From an uncultured Lachnospiraceae bacterium (GTDB lineage: Bacteria; Bacillota; Clostridia; Lachnospirales; Lachnospiraceae): DNA of 64,000 bases. The notes beneath the pieces were generated by a model. It did no database searches and was not told the DNA's origin. It saw only the letters and a list, made by a program, of their open reading frames with translations. The stretch spans positions 178,688 through 242,687 of the forward strand of contig CAMNSD010000002.1 of NCBI GenBank assembly GCA_946554445.1. The letters are read 5' to 3'. Below are positions 50,766-59,204 of the stretch, one piece after another (positions within the stretch are counted from its first letter, which is position 1; the number at the start of each line of letters is the position of its first letter). The position numbers and the translations under genes were made by a program.

Positions 50766-51978
50766 CACACAGGACAGGAAAAGGCAATTAAAGGAAAAAC
50801 TGGCTGAAAGTATTGATTATTCGCGGGAGAGCAGCGATGAAGAGATCCAGGAACTGATAGACGAAATGCTTGTGAGGGAGAGCAAAAAAGCACCGCTTAA
50901 TTTGGCTGAACGGGACAAGCTGCGCAGGGAACTTTTTCATGCGATACGCAAACTGGATGTTCTACAGGAGTTTGTGGACGATCCGCAGGTTACGGAGATT
51001 ATGGTCAACGGTCCGGATAATATCTTTGTGGAACGGGAAGGAAGGCTGTATAAAAGCGATCTTCGATTTGAAAGTGAGGAAAAATTGCAAGATGTGGTGC
51101 AGCAGATTGTATCCGACTGCAACAGGGTGGTAAACGAGGCATCCCCAATTGTGGACGCCAGACTGCAGAATGGATCGCGCGTCAATGTGGTTTTAAATCC
51201 GGTGGCCTTAAACGGCCCCATCCTGACTATCCGCCGGTTTCCGGACAAGCCCATCACGATGGGGGATCTGGTCTCCTTTGGCTCAGTGACGGAGGAGGTA
51301 TGTCGATGGCTCGACAGGCTGGTGCAGGCCAGGTACAACATTTTTATCAGCGGCGGTACGGGCTCTGGCAAGACGACTTTTTTAAATGCTTTGTCCAACT
51401 ATATTCCTGCACAGGAACGCATCATTACGATTGAAGACAGCGCGGAATTACAGATACGCAGTATTCCCAATCTGGTGCGCATGGAGACAAGAAATGCAAA
51501 CGTGGAGGGATGTCAGGAGATTACCATAAGGGATTTGATTAAAACATCCCTGCGTATGCGCCCCGACCGCATCATTGTTGGGGAAGTGAGGGGAGGGGAG
51601 GCCTTTGACATGATGCAGTGTCTCAACACCGGGCACGACGGATCCATGTCCACCGGACACGCCAACAGTTCTGTGGATATGTTAAGCCGCTTGGAAAATA
51701 TGATCCTCATGGGTATGGAAATACCTTTGGATGCAATCAGACAGCAGATTGCATCGGGAATTGACATTATCGTGCATCTGGGGCGTCTGCGGGACAGATC
51801 GAGAAAGGTATTGGAAATTGTGGAAGTGCTGGGATATGAAAAAGGAGAGATACGGTTAAAACCATTGTACCAGTTCAAGGAAACAGGAGAGGATGCCAAG
51901 GGCAGGATTCTGGGAGAACTGATAAAGAAGGGAGAGTTGACTTATGTCGAAAAACTGCAGTCTGCTGGATTATGCTGA
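50758..51978 (+). CDS. tadA: TadA/CpaF secretion ATPase
   Basis: A 406-residue hexameric ATPase that powers pilus assembly. The N-terminal domain holds FVDDPQVTEIMVNGPDNIFVE. Walker A is ISGGTGSGKTTFLNAL at about residues 198-213. The Asp box ITIEDSAELQI, Walker B RPDRIIVGEVRGGEAFDMMQ and His box STGHANSS are all intact. The SPIVDARLQNGSRVNVVLNPV block is typical of the CpaF subgroup. Co-translated with tadZ (eight-base overlap) and tadB (35-base overlap). Confidence 0.97.
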   Translation: MDNTQDRKRQLKEKLAESIDYSRESSDEEIQELIDEMLVRESKKAPLNLAERDKLRRELFHAIRKLDVLQEFVDDPQVTEIMVNGPDNIFVEREGRLYKSDLRFESEEKLQDVVQQIVSDCNRVVNEASPIVDARLQNGSRVNVVLNPVALNGPILTIRRFPDKPITMGDLVSFGSVTEEVCRWLDRLVQARYNIFISGGTGSGKTTFLNALSNYIPAQERIITIEDSAELQIRSIPNLVRMETRNANVEGCQEITIRDLIKTSLRMRPDRIIVGEVRGGEAFDMMQCLNTGHDGSMSTGHANSSVDMLSRLENMILMGMEIPLDAIRQQIASGIDIIVHLGRLRDRSRKVLEIVEVLGYEKGEIRLKPLYQFKETGEDAKGRILGELIKKGELTYVEKLQSAGLC

Positions 51979-52702
51979 ATATCGGTTTACGTTTGCGCAA
52001 AAACTGCTTTATCTGTTGGAGGGGAGTCTGCTGGTAGGGCTTGTGGGATACTTTTTTTATCAATCCTGGATTGCCTGCGTGTGTCTGTCGCCGCTGTTGT
52101 TCTTTTTTCTGAAAGAAAAGAAGAGAGAACTGGCCGGAAAGCGTCGTCAGGAATTGAGTGTGCAGTTCAAAGATTTGGTGTTGTCTCTGTCTGCAAACCA
52201 GCGGGCGGGATATTCCATCGAAAATGCCTTCCGGGAAGCCTATCGGGATATGGAGATGCTTTACGGCGCACAGAGTCCTATCTGTCAGGAAGTACGGCAT
52301 ATCATTCTGGGATTGGAAAACAATGTGGTGCTGGAGAAGCTTTTGTACAATCTGGGTGTCCGGAGCAATCAACAGGACATTATGCAGTTTGCGGATGTCT
52401 TCCTGATTGCCAAGAAAAGTGGTGGCAATATGACGGATATTCTGGAAAAGACTGCGGCGGTGATTGAACAGAAGATAGAGACGGACAAGGAAATCCAGTT
52501 GATGATCAGCGCGAAAAAGATGGAACAGAAGATTATGAATATGGTGCCGTTTCTGATTATTTTCTATATCGGAACGACTTCTAAGGGATTCTTCGATGTA
52601 CTGTATCACAACTTGGTGGGTATGGTGATCATGACAGTCTGTCTGGGATTCTACGGGACGGCATATCTTTTGTCAAAGCGTATCGTGGAAATAGAGGTTT
52701 AG
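51944..52702 (+). CDS. tadB: TadB-like inner membrane pilus protein
   Basis: A 252-residue protein with a T2SSF domain. An N-terminal helix pair lies at about residues 20-55, the cytoplasmic F-domain helices at 70-190 (LKDLVLSLSANQRAGYSIENAFREAY, FADVFLIAKKSGGNMTDILEKTAAVI) and two C-terminal membrane helices at about 200-240. TadB forms the membrane platform with TadC over the TadA ATPase. It starts inside the end of tadA after GGGAGAGTTGACTT. Confidence 0.92.
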   Translation: MSKNCSLLDYAEYRFTFAQKLLYLLEGSLLVGLVGYFFYQSWIACVCLSPLLFFFLKEKKRELAGKRRQELSVQFKDLVLSLSANQRAGYSIENAFREAYRDMEMLYGAQSPICQEVRHIILGLENNVVLEKLLYNLGVRSNQQDIMQFADVFLIAKKSGGNMTDILEKTAAVIEQKIETDKEIQLMISAKKMEQKIMNMVPFLIIFYIGTTSKGFFDVLYHNLVGMVIMTVCLGFYGTAYLLSKRIVEIEV

Positions 52703-52754
52703 AAACAAATCTTTTATTTGGGTGTGGAATACAGAAGAGGAAAGGATAATTGGA

Positions 52755-54212
52755 ATGATATATGTTTATGTGAGTGTTCTGGGGATATATCTACTGCTGC
52801 TGTTACTTTCCTGGCAGGAAGAAGGGAAAAATATCGTCAGAAAAATGGCGGCTTATGTGCTGCGTAAGCAACAGGAGGTCAGACAGAGATATGGAGGGAA
52901 AGGGCAAAATTGGAAGCGGGATGTAAGCCGACGTCAGCTTGGCGACAAACTTAAGACTCTGCATCCGGAAACAGCAGTGCCAAAACAGATCAAAGAGTAT
53001 TATCTGTCCCAGTACAGCATGGTACTTATCGTGATATTTATAGGAGATCTTCTCTGTCTGGCCGTGTGGTTTAGTGTGCACAACAATCCGTTGTTAATTG
53101 ATGGAAGTTATTTGCAAAGAAATCCTTATGGAGGCGGAGAGGTGGCTGTGGGATTGGCGGCGAAGATTGAGGGTGCAGAGGAAGAAGTGTTTGATTACCT
53201 AGTGGAGGAACGTAAATATACACAGGAAGAAATAGAAGTTCTGTACGAGGAAGCGGCGGCGCGTCTGCCAACGGTCATTCTGGGAAGTAATGAAAGCCTT
53301 GAAGATGTGCGTCAGAATTTGAATCTAATCACGACTTTGGAAGGTTATCCATTTGAGATTGACTGGGAGAGCAGCGTTTATTCTTTGATCAATACGGATG
53401 GAACGGTGGACAATGAAGAACTTACAGAAAGTGAGATTGTTATATTGACTGCGCTTTTTCGTTACGAAGAGTGGAACTGTGAACATCAGTTGTATGTGCA
53501 GGTGAATCCGGTAATCTATACCGAAGAAGAAAAGCTGCGCAATCGGATGGATGAATTAATTGTCCAGCAGGAGGAAAACACGAAGAGTCAGGAGAGGATG
53601 GTATTGCCGGACCGGGTAGATGAACGGCCTGTGGTATGGCGGGAAGTGGTAGAAGATGGCAGTGGGTATTTTCTGGCGCTTGTATTGATTGCAGCGGGGG
53701 CTCTGTACTGGGGGCGTAGAAGAGAGTTGGATCAGAAGCTGGAACAGCGCAGGCAGGAATTGCTGTTGGATTATCCGGAGATTGTCAATAAACTGGCGCT
53801 TTATATGGGCGCAGGCATGACCATCCGCAACGCTTTTCTCAAGATGGGGGAAGATTATAAAAAGCAGGAGAGTCGTAGGAAAAGATATGTGTATGAAGAA
53901 ATTCTGATTGCCTGTTATGAACTGCAGGGCGGCAGGTCGGAGACGGAGGCCTACGATCATTTTGGGAGAAGATGCCAGGTACAGGCTTATCTAAAACTTT
54001 CTGCCCTGTTGGCACAAAACCTTCGCAAAGGGAGTAACGACCTTTTGCAAATGCTGCGGCAGGAGGCGGACAATGCCTTTGCGCAGAGAAAAAGCCTGGC
54101 TAGAAAGCTAGGCGAAGAGGCTGGCACCAAGCTGCTTTTACCAATGATGATGATGTTATGTATTGTCATGGTAATCATTATCATCCCGGCGTATTTTTCA
54201 TTTATGATGTGA
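52755..54212 (+). CDS. tadC: TadC-like pilus platform protein with large insertion
   Basis: About 485 residues from ATG 52755, after GAGGAAAGG. It is longer than ordinary TadC (about 300). An N-terminal helix (residues 3-18) and a second at about 90-110 bracket basic sequence. Then comes a soluble insertion of about 200 residues, predicted outside (GVAAKIEGAEEEVFDYLVEERKYTQEEIEVLYEEA is its start region, abbreviated by eye). A third helix and the T2SSF domain follow: LLLDYPEIVNKLALYMGAGMTI, FLKMGEDYKKQ, ALLAQNLRKGSNDL, and a last helix near the C-terminus. The insertion is the odd part; it may contact the pilus or the wall. Confidence 0.82.
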   Translation: MIYVYVSVLGIYLLLLLLSWQEEGKNIVRKMAAYVLRKQQEVRQRYGGKGQNWKRDVSRRQLGDKLKTLHPETAVPKQIKEYYLSQYSMVLIVIFIGDLLCLAVWFSVHNNPLLIDGSYLQRNPYGGGEVAVGLAAKIEGAEEEVFDYLVEERKYTQEEIEVLYEEAAARLPTVILGSNESLEDVRQNLNLITTLEGYPFEIDWESSVYSLINTDGTVDNEELTESEIVILTALFRYEEWNCEHQLYVQVNPVIYTEEEKLRNRMDELIVQQEENTKSQERMVLPDRVDERPVVWREVVEDGSGYFLALVLIAAGALYWGRRRELDQKLEQRRQELLLDYPEIVNKLALYMGAGMTIRNAFLKMGEDYKKQESRRKRYVYEEILIACYELQGGRSETEAYDHFGRRCQVQAYLKLSALLAQNLRKGSNDLLQMLRQEADNAFAQRKSLARKLGEEAGTKLLLPMMMMLCIVMVIIIIPAYFSFMM

Positions 54213-54242
54213 GAGCAGTTTGCAGTAAGTTTAGCTTGATTA

Positions 54243-54295
54243 CGGACGGCGCCCAGTTGTGGCATGTCCGATCAGGGGATTCGCCTTGCGAATCC
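54243..54295 (+). repeat. Two stem-loops before the pilin gene
   Basis: CGGAC (54243-54247) pairs with GTCCG (54266-54270). GGATTCGC pairs perfectly with GCGAATCC over the loop CTT (54277-54295). They end about 15 bases before the pilin ribosome binding site. They may mark an RNA processing site that lifts pilin expression above the rest of the operon. Confidence 0.65.
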
Positions 54296-54316
54296 AACAA
54301 TAAAAAAGGAGGAAAG

Positions 54317-54529
54317 ATGCAAATGCAAAAAGAAAAGAAAAAAGGAAACGGAAGACTCAAAGGATTCAAAAGATTCCTGCAAGAGGAAGAGGGCATGGGC
54401 ACGGTGGAGATCATTCTGATCATAGTAGTGCTGATTGGCTTGGTCATTATCTTTAAGACACAGCTGCGGTCGTTGGTGGAGACTGTTTTTGAAAAGATTA
54501 CCAAAGACAGCCGCACAGTCATGTCATGA
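54317..54529 (+). CDS. Flp-like pilin
   Basis: A 70-residue prepilin. A basic leader of 26 residues ends in glycine (QEEEG), followed by MGTVEIILIIVVLIGLVIIF: a class III prepilin cleavage site with Glu at +5 and a hydrophobic helix. The mature protein would be about 44 residues, typical of Flp pilins. AAAAAAGGAGGAAAG gives a very strong ribosome binding site, fitting a major structural subunit. It overlaps the next gene by four bases. Confidence 0.85.
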   Translation: MQMQKEKKKGNGRLKGFKRFLQEEEGMGTVEIILIIVVLIGLVIIFKTQLRSLVETVFEKITKDSRTVMS

Positions 54530-55956
54530 GGCGGGGGTACATAACGGTATTCCTTTCGTTATCCCTCGCATTGATCCTGTCCCTTGTATTCACAGTAATA
54601 GAAGGGGCACGGATCAGTGCCATACGCATGAAATTTGAGTGTGTGGCGGATATCGGCATGAATTCCGTGTTGGCAGAATATCACAGAGAGTTGTTGGAAC
54701 AGTATGATTTATTGTTTGTGGATACGGCCTATGGAAGCGCTCGTCCGGACATTGGGAATACAGAAGCGCACCTTAGGAACTATATGCAGAAGAATTTCAG
54801 ACCGGAAGAAAAAGGGGGCTGGAATGTGCGGGATTTCCTTTCCATGGATATGCAGTCGGTAGAGATTGATACATACTCCATCGCATCGGATGATGGCGGA
54901 GCCGTGCTTAAAAGGCAGGTTACAGACTATATGGCGGACTACCCGCTGGGAGCTGTTTTGGAGAAAATTCCCTTAAATGTAAACATGCTACAGATGCATG
55001 GGCTGGAATCACGGGATGTAGATGGAGAACGACAACGATATGAGGCACAGATTGAGGAAATTGGCCTGCCGGAGATAGAAGTGGAAGAAGGGAAGTTTGA
55101 GGAAGTGCCGCTGGACAATCCGGCGGATGCGGCCAATGCCACCAGAGGCAGCGGCGTGCTCAATCTGGTGCTCGACAATCCTTCACAGGTATCTGCGGTT
55201 AAGATAAATACAGAAGATTATATCTCTCACCGTTCCAGACGGCAGGGAACAGGTCTGTGCAGGGAGGCAGCAGAAGTTTCCGGGGAACCTAATGAATTGG
55301 TGTTTGAGGCTTATCTGTTTGAAAAATGCGGATATCATGGGCAGGAACTGGATAAATCCCTGTTGAAGTACCAGATAGAATATATTCTGGCCGGACAAGA
55401 TACAGACTGGGAAAATTTGGAGCAGGTGGCCAAAAAGCTTCTTCGATGGCGGGAAGCGGCCAACATAATATATATTTTTTCGGACGCAGCCAAAGTGGCG
55501 GAAGCGGAGGCTATGGCCATGGCCCTTGCGGCGGTAACATTGCTGCCGGCCCTGGCGATTCCTGTCAAATACACGATTCTATTTGCCTGGGCTTATGTGG
55601 AGAGCCTTCAGGATGTGAAGACTTTATTGAGCGGAGGCAGGGTGCCGCTCATGAAAACCGCTGCGGACTGGAAAACCGGTCTCAACTGTATTCAGAATAT
55701 ACGCGGCAGCCTGGCCAAAGACAACGGCGGAAACGGGTTGGATTATAAGGAGTATCTGCAGATTATGCTTTTTTTGCAGGATAAGACAATCAGGACTTAC
55801 CGTGCTATGGACATTATGGAGATGGATATACGTCGCACGCCTGGCAATGCAAGATTTTGCCTGGATGGGTGTTTCGATACCTATGGGGCACGTATGTCTG
55901 TGACCAGCGGATTCGGATATTCTTACGAGATGACTAGAAATTATGGATTTTATTAG
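54526..55956 (+). CDS. Tad-locus pseudopilin-like extracellular protein (DUF5702-like)
   Basis: A 476-residue protein beginning RRGYITVFLSLSLALILSLVFTVIEGAR: a basic start, a Gly before the hydrophobic helix and then a large outer domain. It resembles pilin-type leaders but has Phe, not Glu, at position +5. The rest is mixed with helical stretches (LEQVAKKLLRWREAANIIYIF, AAVTLLPALAIPVKYTILFAWAYVES is a second hydrophobic region). Similar proteins occur next to TadE genes in clostridia. The function is unknown; a minor pilus component or anchor is possible. Confidence 0.72.
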   Translation: MRRGYITVFLSLSLALILSLVFTVIEGARISAIRMKFECVADIGMNSVLAEYHRELLEQYDLLFVDTAYGSARPDIGNTEAHLRNYMQKNFRPEEKGGWNVRDFLSMDMQSVEIDTYSIASDDGGAVLKRQVTDYMADYPLGAVLEKIPLNVNMLQMHGLESRDVDGERQRYEAQIEEIGLPEIEVEEGKFEEVPLDNPADAANATRGSGVLNLVLDNPSQVSAVKINTEDYISHRSRRQGTGLCREAAEVSGEPNELVFEAYLFEKCGYHGQELDKSLLKYQIEYILAGQDTDWENLEQVAKKLLRWREAANIIYIFSDAAKVAEAEAMAMALAAVTLLPALAIPVKYTILFAWAYVESLQDVKTLLSGGRVPLMKTAADWKTGLNCIQNIRGSLAKDNGGNGLDYKEYLQIMLFLQDKTIRTYRAMDIMEMDIRRTPGNARFCLDGCFDTYGARMSVTSGFGYSYEMTRNYGFY

Positions 55957-55971
55957 AGGAGGTGATAAAAG

Positions 55972-56874
55972 ATGTCCTTTTTACGGTCAGGACACATAAA
56001 ACCAAACAACACGACAGCACATTCTCTCCGGGCATTCCATCTGTCCTTTCTCAGATCGCTAAAGAGGGCATCTTTTATCGCCTTCTTAAGAAGAGGATCC
56101 ATGACGCTGGAAGCGTCCTTTGTACTGCCTTTCTTTCTGTTTGCGGTGCTGAATATTCTCTTTGCGGTAAATATTATAAGCGCGCAGAGCAGGATCGGTG
56201 CGGCCCTTCATCAGGTGGGTAATAAGATGGCCTTTGCCGGTTATGCATACGAAAAGACGGCAGGAAGTATATTGCCGGACGGCCTGTCGGGCGTTGTGTT
56301 GTCCCAGGGATATGCAAGGGGCAGGATATTGGAGTGTGTGGGCAGGGAGTATCTGGAACAGTCCTGTGTGGAGGGCGGCTGCGGCGGCATATCGCTCCTG
56401 GGTTCTTCTGTTATGGGGGATGGGGATGTGATTGATTTGAAAGTGTCATATCGTGTCAGGCCCTTTGCCAGCCTGATGGGTTTTGAGAGTTTTGGCATGT
56501 CACAACGTTATTATGGCAGGGCCTGGACGGGATATGATGTCACAGGACGGGCGGATGATACGGATATGGAAGATCCGATGGTGTTTATTACGGAGTCAGG
56601 AACCGTGTATCATCTGGACAGAAACTGCACTTATCTGAATCCTTCGGTACAGTCTGTGACGGCAGGAGAGTTGGCAGGTTTGCGCAATCAGTCGGGCGGC
56701 AGATATTATTCCTGCGGAAGCTGCGGCAAAACGGGAGCAAATGGGCAGGTGTACATCACAGAATATGGAGACTGTTACCATAACCAGATAAATTGTTCTG
56801 GGTTAAAGCGCACGATTTATACGGTGCCATTGTCGCAGACCGGCGGCAGAGGGAGGTGTTCAAAATGTGGATAG
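55972..56874 (+). CDS. TadE-like pseudopilin with two C-terminal Cys/His modules
   Basis: A 300-residue protein. The leader is long and basic (42 residues) and ends at G42; then SMTLEASFVLPFFLFAVLNILFAVNII with Glu at +5, as in TadE. Residues 204-252 and 260-300 are two copies of a small module: [V/F]-[F/Y]-I-T-E-x-G, Y-H-x4-C, then C-x2-C (H214/C219/C248/C251 and H270/C275/C296/C299). Modules of this kind, ending in CxxC, occur at the C-terminus of other Firmicutes surface proteins and probably bind zinc. GGAGGTGATAAAAG precedes the start. Confidence 0.85.
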   Translation: MSFLRSGHIKPNNTTAHSLRAFHLSFLRSLKRASFIAFLRRGSMTLEASFVLPFFLFAVLNILFAVNIISAQSRIGAALHQVGNKMAFAGYAYEKTAGSILPDGLSGVVLSQGYARGRILECVGREYLEQSCVEGGCGGISLLGSSVMGDGDVIDLKVSYRVRPFASLMGFESFGMSQRYYGRAWTGYDVTGRADDTDMEDPMVFITESGTVYHLDRNCTYLNPSVQSVTAGELAGLRNQSGGRYYSCGSCGKTGANGQVYITEYGDCYHNQINCSGLKRTIYTVPLSQTGGRGRCSKCG

Positions 56875-57287
56875 AGATAACATTGTTTCTTTTTCTGGCA
56901 ATCTGCGCCGTGTCTGACGGAATCTGGAAAAAGATTCCACTGGCAGTTGTATGGCTGGGGATGTTGACAGCGGTGCTGCTGCGCCTTGAGGGAGCGATGG
57001 GGGAGACATCCTGGCTGGCGGTTGGATTGTCGCTTACACCGGGGATACTGTTCTGGATGCTCAGTTTTATATCGCAAGAGAAAGTTGGGTACGGAGACGG
57101 CTGGGTTTTGCTGATGATTGGATTGTTCCTGGGGGCTGGCAGGTGCTTTTTGGTTCTGATGACAGGTTTGATAGGGGAGTCCTTTGTGGTACTTATCCTG
57201 CTGGCTTTCCGAAAGGTGCGTGGAGACGGAGAAGTGCCGTTTGTACCGTTTCTTTTGATGGGAATGGGGGTGGTGGTGTGTCTTTGA
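56865..57287 (+). CDS. Prepilin peptidase (A24 family), second of two
   Basis: About 140 residues from ATG 56865, which follows GGGAGGTGTTCAAA and overlaps the previous gene by ten bases. About five hydrophobic segments are seen. The catalytic aspartates are in VSDGIWKKIPL and in GYGDGWVLLMIGLFLG. It lacks the cytoplasmic cysteine/methyltransferase domain, like other Tad peptidases. Two such enzymes in one operon could split the work between the Flp pilin and the TadE-like pseudopilins. Its end overlaps the next gene. Confidence 0.85.
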   Translation: MWIEITLFLFLAICAVSDGIWKKIPLAVVWLGMLTAVLLRLEGAMGETSWLAVGLSLTPGILFWMLSFISQEKVGYGDGWVLLMIGLFLGAGRCFLVLMTGLIGESFVVLILLAFRKVRGDGEVPFVPFLLMGMGVVVCL

Positions 57288-57724
57288 AAAAGACGGCCAG
57301 GGGTTATATGACCGTAGAGGCATCTTTTATCATTACCTGGACTATATTTCTGTTTGTGCTTTTGATTTATCTGTCTTTTTATTCTTATGATAAGTGCGTA
57401 CTTTTTCAAGATGCTTATACAGTGTGTTTCCGAGGCAGTATTCAGAAGAAAGAGACGCAGGTAGTTTCCTATATTAATGCGCATATCAAGGAGCAGTTCG
57501 GCAAGAAATATTTTGGCGTGGGGCAGGTGCATGGACGTGTGGACAGGAACGGCAATACCACAAGCGTGGAGGGAGAGTGTCAGGTGAAAGTGCCGGTCAG
57601 GCAGTTGTTCACCTTATATGATAAGGAAGGATGGAAGATTAGTACCAGGGCCAGGGCGCAGATTATCAATCCTACTAAGGTAATCCGCCGCTGCAGGCTG
57701 GCGGGAAATATATTGAGAGAATGA
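57278..57724 (+). CDS. TadE-like pseudopilin, small
   Basis: About 148 residues. The likely start is GTG 57278, with TTG 57284 possible, both overlapping the peptidase end. The sequence LKKTARG is followed by YMTVEASFIITWTIFLFVLLIYLSFY: a basic leader, Gly, Glu at +5 and a membrane helix, as in TadE. The mature part (about 110 residues) has FRGSIQKKETQVVSYINAHIKEQFGKK is its central region in short. It ends with basic sequence (TRARAQIINPTKVIRRCR). It sits between a peptidase and the FHA gene. Confidence 0.8.
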   Translation: MSLKKTARGYMTVEASFIITWTIFLFVLLIYLSFYSYDKCVLFQDAYTVCFRGSIQKKETQVVSYINAHIKEQFGKKYFGVGQVHGRVDRNGNTTSVEGECQVKVPVRQLFTLYDKEGWKISTRARAQIINPTKVIRRCRLAGNILRE

Positions 57725-57739
57725 AAGGGCAGGAAGAAG

Positions 57740-59122
57740 ATGGTTGAGGCAAGATATTTTAGAGATTACAAGCATAGTTATATGATATTGCAGTGCAGAC
57801 AGACAGAAACAGACAGAAGTTATCAGTACAAGATTCTTACGACTGATAAGATTAAAGAGATTTTGAAATGCTCGCTGCGATATGTGAACGGTATGACATA
57901 TTTATACTACGACATTAGCTCCAGAACCACTCTGGAAAGTATGTACCGCGGGCGGAAGATGACTTTCGAACAGGTGAAGGATTTGCTAGGACAGCTTTAT
58001 GGAGTATACAGTAAGCTGGGTGCTTACTTTATGGAGGAGTCAAGACTGGTGCTTTTGCCGGAACATATTTATTATGATCTGTCCAGACAAAGTTATATAG
58101 GATTATATTATCCGGATTATGAGTCGGAATTGGCCAATCCCTATGAACCACTCATGGATTATCTGTTGGAACACATTGATGGCAAGGATGAGGGGCTCGC
58201 GGATTGTATGTATCGGGTATATGAAATGTCAGAGGAAGCAAATTTTTCCCTGGAAGACGCTCTGCAAGTGTTTGGAAACAGAGAACAGAAGGAGAACGTC
58301 ATTGTCAGGCCGGAAATTTTTGCCGCTTCACCGGAAACATCGTCGGCTTCCGGTGAGATGCCTGTAACGCTGCAGTCAGAGGAGGATATGACAGATTTGT
58401 TTGAATACAGTGAGGGAAATAAAGCGTCTGTCCAAAAGAAAAAGAGTCCGTTCTATTCGATTCTTACAGCCGTTTCCCTGCTTGGTATTGCCGGCGCAAT
58501 GGGGATATATTATTATTATGAACTGTCCCAGGAAGAAATATTAATGCTTTTGGGCTGCGTGGGATTGATGGGCCTGTGTCTCGTAATCAGTCTGGGCAAC
58601 TGGTTAAAAAGAGGAGACGGGAAAAATAAAAACCGCGAGACAAAAGAGATACAGTCAGAGAACCGGGCGGATATATATTTACCAGAGACTGATAGGATAC
58701 CGCTTGAACGGATATTGAGCAAAGACATGGATTTATCAATGAATCTTCCTGCATATCGGACGAAAGAGGAGCCTTTGACAGCAGAGGAGGTGTGTGCCAA
58801 TACCGTATTTTTTGACAGTGCCAGACTGACGGAACATAAGTTGTATGCTCTGGATAAGAGGAATAAACAGCATATCGAACTGACGAAGTTTCCCTATACA
58901 GTGGGTAAAATGGCCGGCTGTGTGGACTGTGTGCTTGAAGATGATTCTATCAGCAGAATCCACGCGAGGTTTGAAAAAGAAGGGGAGAGTATTCAGATGA
59001 CGGATATGAATTCCACAAACGGCACTTATAAAAACGGATTGCGTATGCAGCCACAGGAAACAGTGGAGATTGAGCCGGGAGACGAGATTCGCTTTGGAAA
59101 TCTGAATTATTGTTATCGCTAG
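57740..59122 (+). CDS. DUF6382-like protein with C-terminal FHA domain
   Basis: A 460-residue protein with three parts. Residues about 1-170 form a soluble domain of the type annotated DUF6382 (YMILQCRQTE, TLESMYRGRKMTFEQVKDLLGQL). Two hydrophobic helices lie at about 238-256 and 265-282. Residues about 375-460 are an FHA phosphothreonine-binding domain (FPYTVGKMAGCVDCVL, SISRIHARF, NSTNGTYKNG, IEPGDEIRFG). It closes the pilus cluster and may link pilus assembly to Ser/Thr kinase signalling, although no kinase gene lies in the window. AGGAAGAAG precedes the start. Confidence 0.87.
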   Translation: MVEARYFRDYKHSYMILQCRQTETDRSYQYKILTTDKIKEILKCSLRYVNGMTYLYYDISSRTTLESMYRGRKMTFEQVKDLLGQLYGVYSKLGAYFMEESRLVLLPEHIYYDLSRQSYIGLYYPDYESELANPYEPLMDYLLEHIDGKDEGLADCMYRVYEMSEEANFSLEDALQVFGNREQKENVIVRPEIFAASPETSSASGEMPVTLQSEEDMTDLFEYSEGNKASVQKKKSPFYSILTAVSLLGIAGAMGIYYYYELSQEEILMLLGCVGLMGLCLVISLGNWLKRGDGKNKNRETKEIQSENRADIYLPETDRIPLERILSKDMDLSMNLPAYRTKEEPLTAEEVCANTVFFDSARLTEHKLYALDKRNKQHIELTKFPYTVGKMAGCVDCVLEDDSISRIHARFEKEGESIQMTDMNSTNGTYKNGLRMQPQETVEIEPGDEIRFGNLNYCYR

Positions 59123-59130
59123 TGTTTTAT

Positions 59131-59159
59131 TTGACATGATATGGTGAAAATGATACTCT
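59131..59159 (+). promoter_or_regulatory. Promoter of the rhomboid gene
   Basis: TTGACA, 17 bases, TACTCT with TGA extension. The leader to the rhomboid start is about 40 bases. Confidence 0.55.
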
Positions 59160-59204
59160 CAACTATATAATGAAATTGTAAACTGTTGCAGTTGGGAGCA
59201 GCGT

